DNA of 64,000 bases from Chryseobacterium vaccae (GTDB lineage: Bacteria; Bacteroidota; Bacteroidia; Flavobacteriales; Weeksellaceae): assembly GCF_009602705.1 (NCBI RefSeq), contig NZ_VSWH01000001.1:4823001-4887000 (forward strand). The letters are read 5' to 3'. Under the pieces are notes generated by a model. It searched no databases and had not been told where the DNA came from. It saw nothing but the letters and a program-made list of their open reading frames with translations. Made by a program: the position numbers and the translations under genes. Positions 27,351 to 35,684 of the stretch are shown in pieces (the first letter of the stretch is position 1; each line of letters opens with the position of its first letter).

Positions 27351-27412
27351 CACGATGAATAAAATGATTTATTTCCTTGCCATAAAGAAATAATTAATTG
27401 ACTATAATTGAT

Positions 27413-27448
27413 AAAAAGCTCAGCAGTAATCTACTGCTGAGCTTTTTT
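27413..27448 (+). terminator. Strong terminator-like hairpin
   Basis: A 16-bp perfect stem (27413-27428 with 27432-27447) and a 3-nt loop, ending in a T-run. It reads as an intrinsic terminator on both strands. Confidence 0.8.
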
Positions 27449-27497
27449 GTATTGATATTATTTGTGATTATTGAGGTCGTCAGATCTTTTACTTACT

Positions 27498-27532
27498 AAA
27501 CCTAACAGGTCTCCGAGACCTGTTAGGTTTTT
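27498..27532. repeat. 15-bp-arm palindrome with CCG loop
   Basis: A perfect stem (27498-27512 with 27516-27530) followed by a T-run. Arm length and 3-nt loop equal those of the palindrome at 12896-12928, and both contain an AACCTA-type core. Confidence 0.75.
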
Positions 27533-27556
27533 AATGAGCCTGAGAAAATCAAAGCA

Positions 27557-27583
27557 CAAAAAAGAGACCCTAAGGCCTCTTTT
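27557..27583 (-). terminator. Terminator of the 27.6 kb lipoprotein gene
   Basis: A 10-bp stem with one imperfect pair just after the minus-strand stop codon, followed on the minus strand by a run of Ts. Confidence 0.65.
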
Positions 27584-27588
27584 AATTA

Positions 27589-28047
27589 TCAATTTAACAT
27601 ACCACAAAAGCTTTTCACATCCTTGTTGAAAAAATAAAATACAGAAATAAAATCAGTTTGTTTTTTAGTAAGATTGATTTGTTTTAAAAACTTTTCATGT
27701 GCAATATCAAAAGTTTCGTCATGTAATTTTGAAAATTGTATTTGCATAGTAGGATCAGGATATTTTTTTCTTGCAACAGTATAACAAGAATCATCAATCT
27801 CAAATTCTCTTTTCATAAAGTCACAATAACTTAAATTTATTTTATCAAGAGAGTCTAAAAGAATCGTAAGTTGCGTCTGATCCTTTTTATGTTCTAATTT
27901 AGGCAGTATTTTTTCGCGAAACTCATCATTGGGCAGAGTATATATTTTTGTTTTTGTTTTATTTCTGTTCTCTGAGCTTTGTATTTCTTTTTTACAGGAA
28001 ATAATCAGCATTAGCAGACAGCAGAAATAGACTATACCTTTTTTCAT
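27589..28047 (-). CDS. Hypothetical lipoprotein
   Basis: A 152-residue protein with a lipoprotein signal (MKKGIVYFCCLLMLIISCKK, lipobox Cys18). The mature part is Lys/Asp/Glu rich and predicted helical, with three further Cys. No family was recognised. It is flanked by terminators on both sides, so it is probably a single-gene transcript. Confidence 0.75.
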   Translation of the reverse strand: MKKGIVYFCCLLMLIISCKKEIQSSENRNKTKTKIYTLPNDEFREKILPKLEHKKDQTQLTILLDSLDKINLSYCDFMKREFEIDDSCYTVARKKYPDPTMQIQFSKLHDETFDIAHEKFLKQINLTKKQTDFISVFYFFNKDVKSFCGMLN

Positions 28048-28098
28048 GGATTTTAATTTTAATCAAAGGCTAAATTAAAAACCAATTACCACAAACAA

Positions 28099-28124
28099 AA
28101 AAGGATTCCCGTAAGAATCCTTTT
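28099..28124 (-). terminator. Terminator of dnaJ
   Basis: A 10-bp perfect stem (28099-28108 with 28115-28124), followed on the minus strand by a T-run, directly after the dnaJ stop. Confidence 0.9.
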
Positions 28125-28129
28125 GTATT

Positions 28130-29248
28130 TTAATTGAATAAATCTTTCACTTTGTCAAAGAAAGTTTTTTCCTTTCCGGATGGTTCTGCAACCATATCTC
28201 CGCTGTTCATCTGCTTTTCAAAGAAATCTTTCTGTTCCTTATTAAGCTTTTGCGGGGTCCATACATTGATGTGGATGAACATATCGCCTTTTCCGTAGCT
28301 GTCAATGCTTGGAAGACCTTTTCCTGCCAATCTCAGAATTTTTCCGGATTGAGTTCCCGGGTCAACCGTGATTTTCACTTTTCCGCCAACGGTTGGAACT
28401 TCTTTCTTAGTTCCTAAAGCAGCTTCTGCAAATGAAATGTATAATTCCTGATGAAGGTTGTCGCCTTCTCTTTTGATCGTTTTATCAGCTTCCTCTTCAA
28501 TGATCACCAATAAATCACCCGGAATTCCACCGAAAGGAGCATCATTTCCTTTTCCTCTGACATTAAGCTGGATACCGTCTCTTGCTCCCGCAGGAATATT
28601 GATGGTCACTTCCTCCTCATCTTTGATTAGTCCCTGAGCATTAGCTCCGGCAGGAATTTTATCAGCTACTTTCCCGATTCCTTGGCAGGTTCCGCAGGTA
28701 GTCTGGGTCTGCATCTGTCCAAACATGGTATTCATCACTTTAAGCTGAACACCGGATCCGTTACAGGTAGGACATGTTTTTGAAGTAGCCCCTTCAGCCA
28801 TCTTCATTTTTTTAACTTTGATGGTTTTCTGAGTACCATTTACCATCTCTTCAAGGCTCAGCTTGATTCTGATTCTTAAGTTAGAACCTCTTGCCTGCTG
28901 ACGGCCACCGCCGCCACCGCCGAAACCTCCAAAACCTCCACCGAAAATATCTCCGAACTGGCTGAAAATGTCTTCCATATTCATGCCACCTCCGAAGCCT
29001 CCGCCTCCGAAACCACCGTTACCGCCTACTCCGGCATGACCAAACTGGTCATATCGGGCACGCTTCTGATCATCGCTCAGGATTTCGTAAGCCTCTGCAG
29101 CTTCTTTAAATTTTTCTTCAGCTTCTTTGTCGCCCGGATTTTTATCAGGGTGATATTTGATAGCCATTTTTCGGTAGGCTTTCTTTATTTCGTCGCCTGA
29201 AGCAGATTTGCTGATCTCCAGAACCTCGTAATAGTCTCTCTTTGACAT
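28130..29248 (-). CDS. dnaJ: Chaperone protein DnaJ with a single zinc centre
   Basis: A 372-residue type I J-protein that stimulates DnaK. The J domain has YHPDKNPGD (HPD). A long Gly/Phe region follows ([10 protein letters not shown], then [12 protein letters not shown]). The zinc region holds only two CxxCxGxG motifs, CPTCNGSG and CGTCQGIG; the outer two motifs of the canonical four are replaced by KMAEGATSK and [10 protein letters not shown]. So zinc centre II is kept and centre I is lost. The C-terminal substrate domains are normal ([18 protein letters not shown]). It is downstream of grpE on the same strand. Confidence 0.96.
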   Translation of the reverse strand: MSKRDYYEVLEISKSASGDEIKKAYRKMAIKYHPDKNPGDKEAEEKFKEAAEAYEILSDDQKRARYDQFGHAGVGGNGGFGGGGFGGGMNMEDIFSQFGDIFGGGFGGFGGGGGGRQQARGSNLRIRIKLSLEEMVNGTQKTIKVKKMKMAEGATSKTCPTCNGSGVQLKVMNTMFGQMQTQTTCGTCQGIGKVADKIPAGANAQGLIKDEEEVTINIPAGARDGIQLNVRGKGNDAPFGGIPGDLLVIIEEEADKTIKREGDNLHQELYISFAEAALGTKKEVPTVGGKVKITVDPGTQSGKILRLAGKGLPSIDSYGKGDMFIHINVWTPQKLNKEQKDFFEKQMNSGDMVAEPSGKEKTFFDKVKDLFN

Positions 29249-29255
29249 AATGCTT

Positions 29256-29348
29256 ATAACTGATTACTGATAAATGATAATTGATGTCTATGGCGTAGTG
29301 CTTAAAGCATTTGCTAATCAATTATCTCTCATCATTTATCATTATTTA
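29256..29348. repeat. Inverted pair of 7-nt-period arrays between grpE and dnaJ
   Basis: Positions 29256-29290 are five 7-mers such as ataactg and attactg. Positions 29314-29348 are five 7-mers such as tttatca, roughly the reverse complement, ending three bases before the grpE stop. The spacer of 23 bases itself contains a small stem. In the grpE-dnaJ transcript this could form a long imperfect hairpin. Confidence 0.85.
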
Positions 29349-29351
29349 ATA

Positions 29352-29888
29352 TTAGTTTCCTGTTACTACTTTTGCGAAACGGATTACTTTATCGTTCAGG
29401 GTATATCCGGTTTCAATAACATCTACGATTTTGCCTTTCAGATCTTCTGATGGGGCTGGAATCTGTGTGATCGCCTCATGGAAGTCTACATTAAAGCTGT
29501 CACCGGCTTTTACTTCCATTGTTTTTAAGCCTTTTTCCGTCAGTCTGTTCTTAAATTTCTGATAGATAAGTTCCACACCCTGAAGATCAGCTGGATTCCC
29601 GTTCTTAGCGATTTCTTTCAATGCTCTTTCGAAGTCATCTAAAACTCCAAGCATAGAAACCATCATGTCCTGGTTGGCATACTGGAAGAATTCCATCTTC
29701 TCTTTAGCCGTTCTTTTTTTATAGTTTTCGAATTCAGCATACAATCTGATGTAACGGTCTTTTTCTTCTGCCAAAAGTTCCTCTGCAGAAGGTGAAGCTG
29801 TCACATTGTCTTCAGATGCTGTTTCATTCTGAATATTGTTCTCTTCCTGATTATTGATGCTTTCTTCGTTAATATCCTGATTTTCCAT
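29352..29888 (-). CDS. grpE: Nucleotide exchange factor GrpE
   Basis: A 178-residue GrpE. An acidic, disordered N-terminus (residues 1-40) leads into the long coiled coil (EKDRYIRLYAEFENYKKRTAKEKMEF). The beta-domain contains the family signature around NVDFHEAITQIPA and ends VIETGYTLNDKVIRFAKVVT. It releases ADP from DnaK. It is upstream of dnaJ with a 7-mer array between, so the usual grpE-dnaJ pairing is kept. Confidence 0.96.
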   Translation of the reverse strand: MENQDINEESINNQEENNIQNETASEDNVTASPSAEELLAEEKDRYIRLYAEFENYKKRTAKEKMEFFQYANQDMMVSMLGVLDDFERALKEIAKNGNPADLQGVELIYQKFKNRLTEKGLKTMEVKAGDSFNVDFHEAITQIPAPSEDLKGKIVDVIETGYTLNDKVIRFAKVVTGN

Positions 29889-29983
29889 AATTCAATATTT
29901 ATTTACACAATGGTTTGACAAAGATTCTGCCAAATGGAAAAATCAGGACATTAAGGCAGAAAAAAGAGAAGAGAAAAAATTGT

Positions 29984-30053
29984 CAATGATGAATAGTGAA
30001 TAGTCAATTTCTTAACAGCTCAAACAATCATTCAATGATTACTCATTATTCTC
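29984..30053. repeat. Inverted pair of 7-nt-period arrays between mntH and grpE
   Basis: Positions 29984-30018 contain 7-mers such as gaatagt (twice in a row). Positions 30026-30053 contain 7-mers such as tactcat, approximately complementary, and overlap the mntH stop codon. Confidence 0.8.
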
Positions 30054-31380
30054 ATGTAAACGTCTGGTACAATAAATATAGATTCAGAATAATAATGATC
30101 ACGGAAATAACCCATACACAGACCTTAAGGAAAGGCTTGTTGGCAAATTCACCCATTTTGGCTTTGTCGTTCGTAAACATAACGAGCGGAACCACTGCAA
30201 AACTCAGCTGCATGGACAAGATAACCTGACTCAGTACCAGCAGATCCGTAGTTCCCTGTTCACCATAAATAATAGCAACAATCAGAGCCGGGATAACCGC
30301 AATTAGTCTTGTAATTAACCTTCTTAGCCATGGCTTTAACCTGATGTTTAAAAAACCTTCCATGACGATCTGTCCGGCAAGAGTTCCGGTAAGGGTAGAA
30401 TTCTGCCCTGATGCCAGAAGCGCAATAGCAAAGGCTATACTTGCCATAGAAGCTCCTAAAATAGGGGTGAGCATTTTATAGGCGTCGTGAATATCTGCTA
30501 CATGTTCATTTCCTGTAGTGTGGAATGTTGCCGCAGCAAGGATAAGAATGGCAGCATTGATGAAAAATGCCAGCATTAATGAAACTGTACTGTCTAAAGT
30601 GGCAAATTTGATAGCCTCTTTTTTTCCTTCCCGGTCCCGCGTATAATCTCTGGTCTGTACAATGCTGCTGTGCAGGTACAGATTATGAGGCATTACAGTG
30701 GCTCCCAGAATTCCGATGGCAATATATAGCATAGCCGGATTCTGAATAATCTCTTTCTGAGGAACCAATCCGCCAAGAATTTCATTAAATGCCGGTTTTG
30801 AAATCACAATTTCATAGACAAAACAGGAGAGGATGATGAAAATAAGCCCTCCTACAATACTTTCGATCCACCGGAAACCTTTGGCCTGAAGAAGCAGGAT
30901 AATCAGAACATCTACAGTGGTAATAACGATTCCCCAGGTCAGAGGAATATGAAACAGGAGGTTTAATGCAATGGCGGAACCAATGACCTCGGCGAGGTCA
31001 CAGGCAGCGATGGCAATTTCACAGAATATCCATAAAATAAAATTAGTGGTAGGACTGAAGTGATCCCGGCAGGCCTGCGCAAGGTCTCTTTCTGCAACCA
31101 CCCCCAGTTTTACGGAAAGGTGCTGGAGAACCATGGCAAAAATATTAGAAATAAGGATAACCGAAAGCAGAGTATATCCAAATTGGGCTCCTCCGGCAAT
31201 ATCAGTTGCCCAGTTTCCGGGGTCCATATAGCCTACAGCAATCATGAGTCCGGGACCTGCAAAAGCAAGGTACTTCCTCCAGAAGGTCGCTTTTTTAGGG
31301 ACCTTAATCGAGGAGTAGGCCTCAGGAAGTGAATGAGCGGTTTTCTCTTTTCGCCAGGCGTTCTTTATATTGAAATTCAT
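30052..31380 (-). CDS. mntH: Nramp family divalent metal transporter
   Basis: A 442-residue, 11-TM Nramp transporter for Mn(II)/Fe(II), proton coupled. The metal-binding TM1 motif DPGN is visible (MDPGNWATD) and TM6 has the MPHNLYLHS motif; the TM helices are long and hydrophobic throughout. Both metal-site motifs are intact, so it should be functional. A clear promoter with a palindrome across its -7 box lies immediately upstream, suggesting metal-responsive repression. It is followed by a 7-mer array and grpE. Confidence 0.96.
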   Translation of the reverse strand: MNFNIKNAWRKEKTAHSLPEAYSSIKVPKKATFWRKYLAFAGPGLMIAVGYMDPGNWATDIAGGAQFGYTLLSVILISNIFAMVLQHLSVKLGVVAERDLAQACRDHFSPTTNFILWIFCEIAIAACDLAEVIGSAIALNLLFHIPLTWGIVITTVDVLIILLLQAKGFRWIESIVGGLIFIILSCFVYEIVISKPAFNEILGGLVPQKEIIQNPAMLYIAIGILGATVMPHNLYLHSSIVQTRDYTRDREGKKEAIKFATLDSTVSLMLAFFINAAILILAAATFHTTGNEHVADIHDAYKMLTPILGASMASIAFAIALLASGQNSTLTGTLAGQIVMEGFLNIRLKPWLRRLITRLIAVIPALIVAIIYGEQGTTDLLVLSQVILSMQLSFAVVPLVMFTNDKAKMGEFANKPFLKVCVWVISVIIIILNLYLLYQTFT

Positions 31381-31383
31381 AAA

Positions 31384-31401
31384 TGTTAGAAATGACTAAC
31401 A
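31384..31401 (-). promoter_or_regulatory. Palindromic operator candidate overlapping the mntH promoter
   Basis: TGTTAG and CTAACA face each other with a 6-base spacer (perfect 6-bp arms). The palindrome covers the last two bases of the mntH -7 box and the likely transcription start, and ends three bases before the ATG. The TTAG/CTAA core resembles DtxR/MntR-type operators. No regulator gene is in the window. Confidence 0.55.
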
Positions 31402-31428
31402 AATTTAATTAAATAAATGTAAATACAA
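31400..31428 (-). promoter_or_regulatory. Promoter of mntH
   Basis: On the minus strand TTG (31426-31428) and TAAATTTG (31400-31407) are separated by 18 bases. The -7 box ends 19 bases before the ATG. Confidence 0.7.
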
Positions 31429-31445
31429 GAATAAGTACAAGAAAA

Positions 31446-31470
31446 ATCCCGGAAAATTACTTTCCGGGAT
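31446..31470 (-). terminator. Terminator of the DUF937-OmpA gene
   Basis: A 10-bp perfect stem (31446-31455 with 31461-31470), followed on the minus strand by TTTTTC. Confidence 0.88.
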
Positions 31471-31496
31471 CTTATTTTTATTAATTCTAAAGAGAA

Positions 31497-32813
31497 TTAT
31501 TTTGCGAATCTTACCGCCATTTTTCTGTCTGCAGCTCTTTCTGCATCAGAAGCTTTAGCGTCTACCGTAGCAAATTTACTTCCGTAACCGTTAGCTTCCA
31601 GAACCTGAGCGCCTACACCTGCTTTTGTTACAGCAGCTTTGATGAACTCAGCTCTTTCTTTAGATAATTTCAGGTTAGCTGCTTCATTTCCTGTTTTATC
31701 AGTATAACCTCCGATTTTAACTTTAGCTTCAGGGAATGCTTTTAGAATTGCTACTAAATTATCAAGCTGTCCCTGAGAACCAGCTTCCAGTTCAGTAGAG
31801 CTTCCCATTTTGAAATTTACATGGTCAAAATTATACCACTTATCTTTTAAGGCAGCATCATCTGCGGCATTTTTATATCCTCCTGATTTTAGGAAAGCAA
31901 TCATCTGGTCTTCCATTCCTCCTTTGTATCCTTTCAGCATAACCCCATTAAGATCGATGTTTTCATCTGTCTTGGTGGCTGCCGGAGCTGCTGTTGTAGA
32001 AGCAGAAGTATCCGGTGGAGTGGCTGCCGTAGATGAATCCATAGAAGATCCTGTAGAATCTGTTGCTGTAGTAGTTGTGGTGGTCTGTTTTTTCTCACAT
32101 TGCTTCCATAAGAAATAGCCGGCGGCAATTAACAGTAAAAGCGGAAGCAACCATTTCCAGATTGAACCTCCGCCTTCATTGTTGTTATTTCTGTCAGGAT
32201 CTGTTCCTGTAGGTGTAGTACTTCTTGTTACCTCTATTTTAGGCTCTTCACTGGCTGCAGCTGTTGCGGTATCGTTGTCATTACCAAACTTGTACCCTTT
32301 AGCCCAGTCGCCGATATTCAGTGATGCAAGAGAAAGTCCTGCAGGCAGTAATGAAGAAATAATACCTTTCTGGTCATTCAGTAAGCCTGAAATACCAGAT
32401 TTATCCAGATTATTATCTGCAGCATACTTACCTATAGAACCTACCGTAGCTCCTGTTACCAGATTCAGCAGTGAACTGGATGAGTTATTGCTGATTCCTG
32501 CAAAAGTGGCAATAGAGTTCACAATTCCGCCTACTTTATCTCCAAAGATGGAAGTCAGAAGGTTAGATATCATAGGATTATTAGAAGCACCTCCTAATAA
32601 ATTTCCTAAAATTCCGCTTGACGAAGCACCGGTTATTGCATCTAAAACTCCCGGATTGTCTGCGTTGTTTGCCAGTCCTCCTACCACAGCAGGCAGTAAA
32701 CCTCCAATTGCTTTTGAAATACCGGATTCACTTTCTCCAAACTGGGAAGCTGCTTGTGAAACCAAAGCCGGACCTAGCTGTCCTTTAATTAAATCAATGA
32801 CATTTAAAGACAT
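31497..32813 (-). CDS. DUF937 plus OmpA-like peptidoglycan-binding protein
   Basis: A 438-residue fusion. The N-terminal ~175 residues match DUF937 (LIKGQLGPALVSQAASQFGESESGISKAIGGLLPAVVGGL), a helical domain without signal peptide. A single membrane segment follows (WLLPLLLLIAAGYFLW) and a Thr/Ser/Ala-rich linker of about 45 residues. The C-terminal ~130 residues contain an OmpA-type peptidoglycan-binding domain with VKIGGYTDKTGNEAANLKLSKERA. So the DUF937 half is cytoplasmic and the OmpA half periplasmic. Expected role: linking an inner-membrane protein to the cell wall. Confidence 0.9.
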   Translation of the reverse strand: MSLNVIDLIKGQLGPALVSQAASQFGESESGISKAIGGLLPAVVGGLANNADNPGVLDAITGASSSGILGNLLGGASNNPMISNLLTSIFGDKVGGIVNSIATFAGISNNSSSSLLNLVTGATVGSIGKYAADNNLDKSGISGLLNDQKGIISSLLPAGLSLASLNIGDWAKGYKFGNDNDTATAAASEEPKIEVTRSTTPTGTDPDRNNNNEGGGSIWKWLLPLLLLIAAGYFLWKQCEKKQTTTTTTATDSTGSSMDSSTAATPPDTSASTTAAPAATKTDENIDLNGVMLKGYKGGMEDQMIAFLKSGGYKNAADDAALKDKWYNFDHVNFKMGSSTELEAGSQGQLDNLVAILKAFPEAKVKIGGYTDKTGNEAANLKLSKERAEFIKAAVTKAGVGAQVLEANGYGSKFATVDAKASDAERAADRKMAVRFAK

Positions 32814-32928
32814 AATAAATTATTTTGAGATTAATGTTCCATAAATTTAAACAAAAATCTGTCCAAATGTCACTTTTTTTAAATATTTATTTGAATTTCG
32901 TCTAAATTTTTGGAAATTAACAAAATTA

Positions 32929-34404
32929 TTAGTAAGCTTTTGCGAATAATACACGTCTTTTAGAAGGTTTTCCTGAAATCATGGAAATTCCCTCTTCAAT
33001 GTCATCATCTAAAGGAATACATCTGATTGTGGCTTTCGTTTCATCCTTGATCTGCTCTTCCTCTTCAGCTGTTCCGTCCCAATGTGCATAGATGAAACCT
33101 CCTTTTCCTTCAAGAACGGTTTTGAATTCCTCGTAGGTATCCACTTTCGTGATATTATCTTTTCTGAAGTTTAATGCCTTTTCAAAAATATCTTTCTGGA
33201 TGGTTTGTAGTAACTCTTCAATGTAGCTGTCCAGCCCTTCAATTGAACGTACTTCTTTGGTAAGATTGTCTCTTCTTGCAATTTCAACAGACTTGTTTTC
33301 CAAATCTCTTGGTCCCATTGCAATTCTTACCGGAACTCCTTTCAGTTCATATTCTGCAAATTTCCAGCCCGGTTTGTTCTGAGTATCATTATCAAATTTC
33401 ACAGAAATTCCTTTAGCTTTTAATTTAGCCTGAATATCCAACGCCACCTCACTGATCTGCGCAAGCTGTTCGTCTCCTTTAAAGATTGGAACAATTACAA
33501 CCTGGATCGGTGCAAGAGTAGGAGGAAGCACCAAACCGAAATCATCAGAGTGGGTCATGATCAAAGCTCCCATCAGACGGGTAGATGTTCCCCATGAAGT
33601 TGCCCATGCGTGTTCAATTTTTCCTTCCTTATTGGTGAACTTCACATCAAAAGCTTTTGCGAAATTCTGTCCCAGAAAGTGGGATGTACCGGCCTGAAGA
33701 GCTTTTCCGTCCTGCATTAAGGCTTCAATACAGTAGGTTTCATCAGCACCGGCAAATCTTTCAGAAGGTGTTTTCAACCCCTGAATTACTGGCATAGCCA
33801 TGAAGTTTTCCGCAAAATCAGCATATACCTGGTTCATTTTTTCAGCCTCTTCTACAGCTTCATCCTTGGTAGCATGTGCCGTGTGCCCTTCCTGCCATAA
33901 AAATTCTGCCGTTCTTAAAAATAGACGGGTTCTCATTTCCCAACGTACAACATTAGCCCATTGGTTGATCAGGATCGGAAGGTCTCTGTAAGACTGGATC
34001 CAGTTTTTATAAGTGTTCCAGATGATGGCTTCAGAGGTAGGACGTACGATAAGTTCTTCTTCCAGTTTCGCATCCGGGTCTACAATAAGTTTAGAAGGGT
34101 TGTCAGGATCTGTTTTTAATCTGTAATGGGTAACCACTGCACATTCTTTAGCAAAACCTTCTGCATTTTTCTCCTCAGCCTCAAACAAACTTTTGGGCAC
34201 AAAAAGCGGGAAATAAGCATTTACGTGACCTGTTTCTTTGAATTTTTTATCCATTTCATCACGCATTTTTTCCCAGATTGCATAGCCGTACGGTTTGATC
34301 ACCATACATCCCCGCACTCCAGAGTTTTCAGCTAGGTCAGCTTTTACAACCAGCTCATTATACCATTTGCTGTAATCTTCGCTTCTTGAGGTTAATTTTG
34401 CCAT
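32929..34404 (-). CDS. proS: Prolyl-tRNA synthetase (eukaryote/archaeal-like type)
   Basis: A 491-residue class II synthetase. Class motifs are visible: motif 2 region [27 protein letters not shown], and motif 3 [20 protein letters not shown]. It lacks the long insertion (editing) domain of typical bacterial ProRS and ends in the extra C-terminal domain of the archaeal/eukaryotic-like type (terminal RRVLFAKAY, Tyr-ending). It charges tRNA-Pro. It diverges from the glycine-rich lipoprotein gene. Confidence 0.96.
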   Translation of the reverse strand: MAKLTSRSEDYSKWYNELVVKADLAENSGVRGCMVIKPYGYAIWEKMRDEMDKKFKETGHVNAYFPLFVPKSLFEAEEKNAEGFAKECAVVTHYRLKTDPDNPSKLIVDPDAKLEEELIVRPTSEAIIWNTYKNWIQSYRDLPILINQWANVVRWEMRTRLFLRTAEFLWQEGHTAHATKDEAVEEAEKMNQVYADFAENFMAMPVIQGLKTPSERFAGADETYCIEALMQDGKALQAGTSHFLGQNFAKAFDVKFTNKEGKIEHAWATSWGTSTRLMGALIMTHSDDFGLVLPPTLAPIQVVIVPIFKGDEQLAQISEVALDIQAKLKAKGISVKFDNDTQNKPGWKFAEYELKGVPVRIAMGPRDLENKSVEIARRDNLTKEVRSIEGLDSYIEELLQTIQKDIFEKALNFRKDNITKVDTYEEFKTVLEGKGGFIYAHWDGTAEEEEQIKDETKATIRCIPLDDDIEEGISMISGKPSKRRVLFAKAY

Positions 34405-34439
34405 TATTTTTTTTAAATTTTTTTAACTTTTGTACATTA

Positions 34440-34469
34440 TTGTAATCTAAAAATAAAGATCTATTTTTG
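34440..34469 (+). promoter_or_regulatory. Promoter of the glycine-rich lipoprotein gene
   Basis: TTG at 34440-34442 and TATTTTTG at 34462-34469 are separated by 19 bases. The leader of about 75 nt contains a direct repeat TTTGGTACA (around 34490 and 34501), a possible regulator site. Confidence 0.6.
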
Positions 34470-34548
34470 ATAGATTTTTTTACCAGTGTTTGGTACATTT
34501 TTGGTACAGATTGCAAATATAATTTAAATTAAAAATTTATACGTTATC

Positions 34549-35655
34549 ATGAAAAAAAATATACATAAAAATTTGCTTGGTTTGTTAAAGTCCAAAGGGA
34601 TTTTAGCCATATCGGGCGGATTGCTGCTTGTGTCTTGTGGCGCTCAGATGGGCGGATACACAGAGACAGACGGGGTGTACTATGACCCGAATAAAGATAC
34701 GCTGCCAGAAGGAGTAATTATCAATGATGGCGGAAACCGAGTAGGCGAAAATTATGATTATTATCAGGATTCCAATGTGATTCAAAATGCAGAGGCTAAT
34801 GCGAAGGAGCGTGATAACAGATACAATTCATGGAGTGATGTTAACCTGAATATGAATGCTACAGATTCAGACTGGGGTAATTTTGCCGGCTCACAGACTA
34901 ACTATTATGACAATTCCTGGGGATGGGGAAATCCTTGGGGATGGTATGGAGGCTATAACCCTTATTGGGGTTGGAACCGTGGCTGGGGTATGGGATTATC
35001 CTGGGGTTGGGGTGGATCATTCGGTTGGGGCTGGGGAGGCTCTATCGGATGGGGAAGCCCATACTGGGGATATGGCTACTCACCTTACTGGGGAGGATAT
35101 TATGATCCGTTCTGGGGCGGAGGTTACGGCTACCCTTATTGGGGTGGTGGTTACTGGGGCCACGGATATTATAACAGACCCATTTACAGAAGAAGCGGCG
35201 GAGGAGGCTTCAGTAATCCTGGCTTAACCAATGCGGTATACAATACCAATACTTACAGAGGCGGATTCAGAAACAGTGGAGATGCTGTAAGAAGTTCAAA
35301 CAACGGTTTCAGAAACAGCAATAGCTCAAACAGCGGATTCCGTAATTCAAATACGAATGGAGGCTTCAGACAAGGGAATTCAAACGGTGGTTTCAGACAA
35401 GGAAACACGAATGGAGGATTCAGAAATCAATCTCAGCAGTCTGGCGGATTCCGTAATTCAAATTCTCAGCCAAGACCTAATTACACTCCGCAGAGAGATA
35501 ATGGAGGGTTCAGGAATGACAGTGGATTCAGATCGAACGGAGGCTTCAATAACAGCAGCTCAGGAGGAGGCTTCAGAGGAGGCGGTTCTTCAGGCGGCGG
35601 TGGCGGTTTTAGAGGCGGCGGCGGTGGCGGCGGTTTCAGAAGCGGCGGCAGATAA
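34549..35655 (+). CDS. Glycine-rich prolipoprotein with GGFR repeats
   Basis: A 368-residue exported protein; the lipobox is LLLVSCGAQ (Cys30). Residues about 125-215 are extremely rich in Trp, Gly and Tyr (for example WGNPWGWYGGYNPYWGWN). The last third has many GGFRN/GGFRQ-type repeats in Asn/Ser/Gly-rich sequence, ending in Gly/Arg. Arg-Gly and aromatic-Gly composition suggests a flexible or self-associating surface protein; no enzyme domain is present. It is 29 bases upstream of a FadL-like porin gene on the same strand, so the two are likely co-transcribed. Confidence 0.82.
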   Translation: MKKNIHKNLLGLLKSKGILAISGGLLLVSCGAQMGGYTETDGVYYDPNKDTLPEGVIINDGGNRVGENYDYYQDSNVIQNAEANAKERDNRYNSWSDVNLNMNATDSDWGNFAGSQTNYYDNSWGWGNPWGWYGGYNPYWGWNRGWGMGLSWGWGGSFGWGWGGSIGWGSPYWGYGYSPYWGGYYDPFWGGGYGYPYWGGGYWGHGYYNRPIYRRSGGGGFSNPGLTNAVYNTNTYRGGFRNSGDAVRSSNNGFRNSNSSNSGFRNSNTNGGFRQGNSNGGFRQGNTNGGFRNQSQQSGGFRNSNSQPRPNYTPQRDNGGFRNDSGFRSNGGFNNSSSGGGFRGGGSSGGGGGFRGGGGGGGFRSGGR

Positions 35656-35684
35656 TTATAAACTCAATAACTATTAAAAGAATA

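Noticed and set aside
32179..32844. 221-codon plus-strand frame across the DUF937-OmpA gene
   Set aside because: Shadow of a well-supported gene; low-complexity Ser/Pro/Leu composition and no initiation signals.
35357..35677. 106-codon frame inside the glycine-rich lipoprotein gene
   Set aside because: It is produced by the GGFR-coding repeats read in another frame (Ala/Glu/Ser rich).
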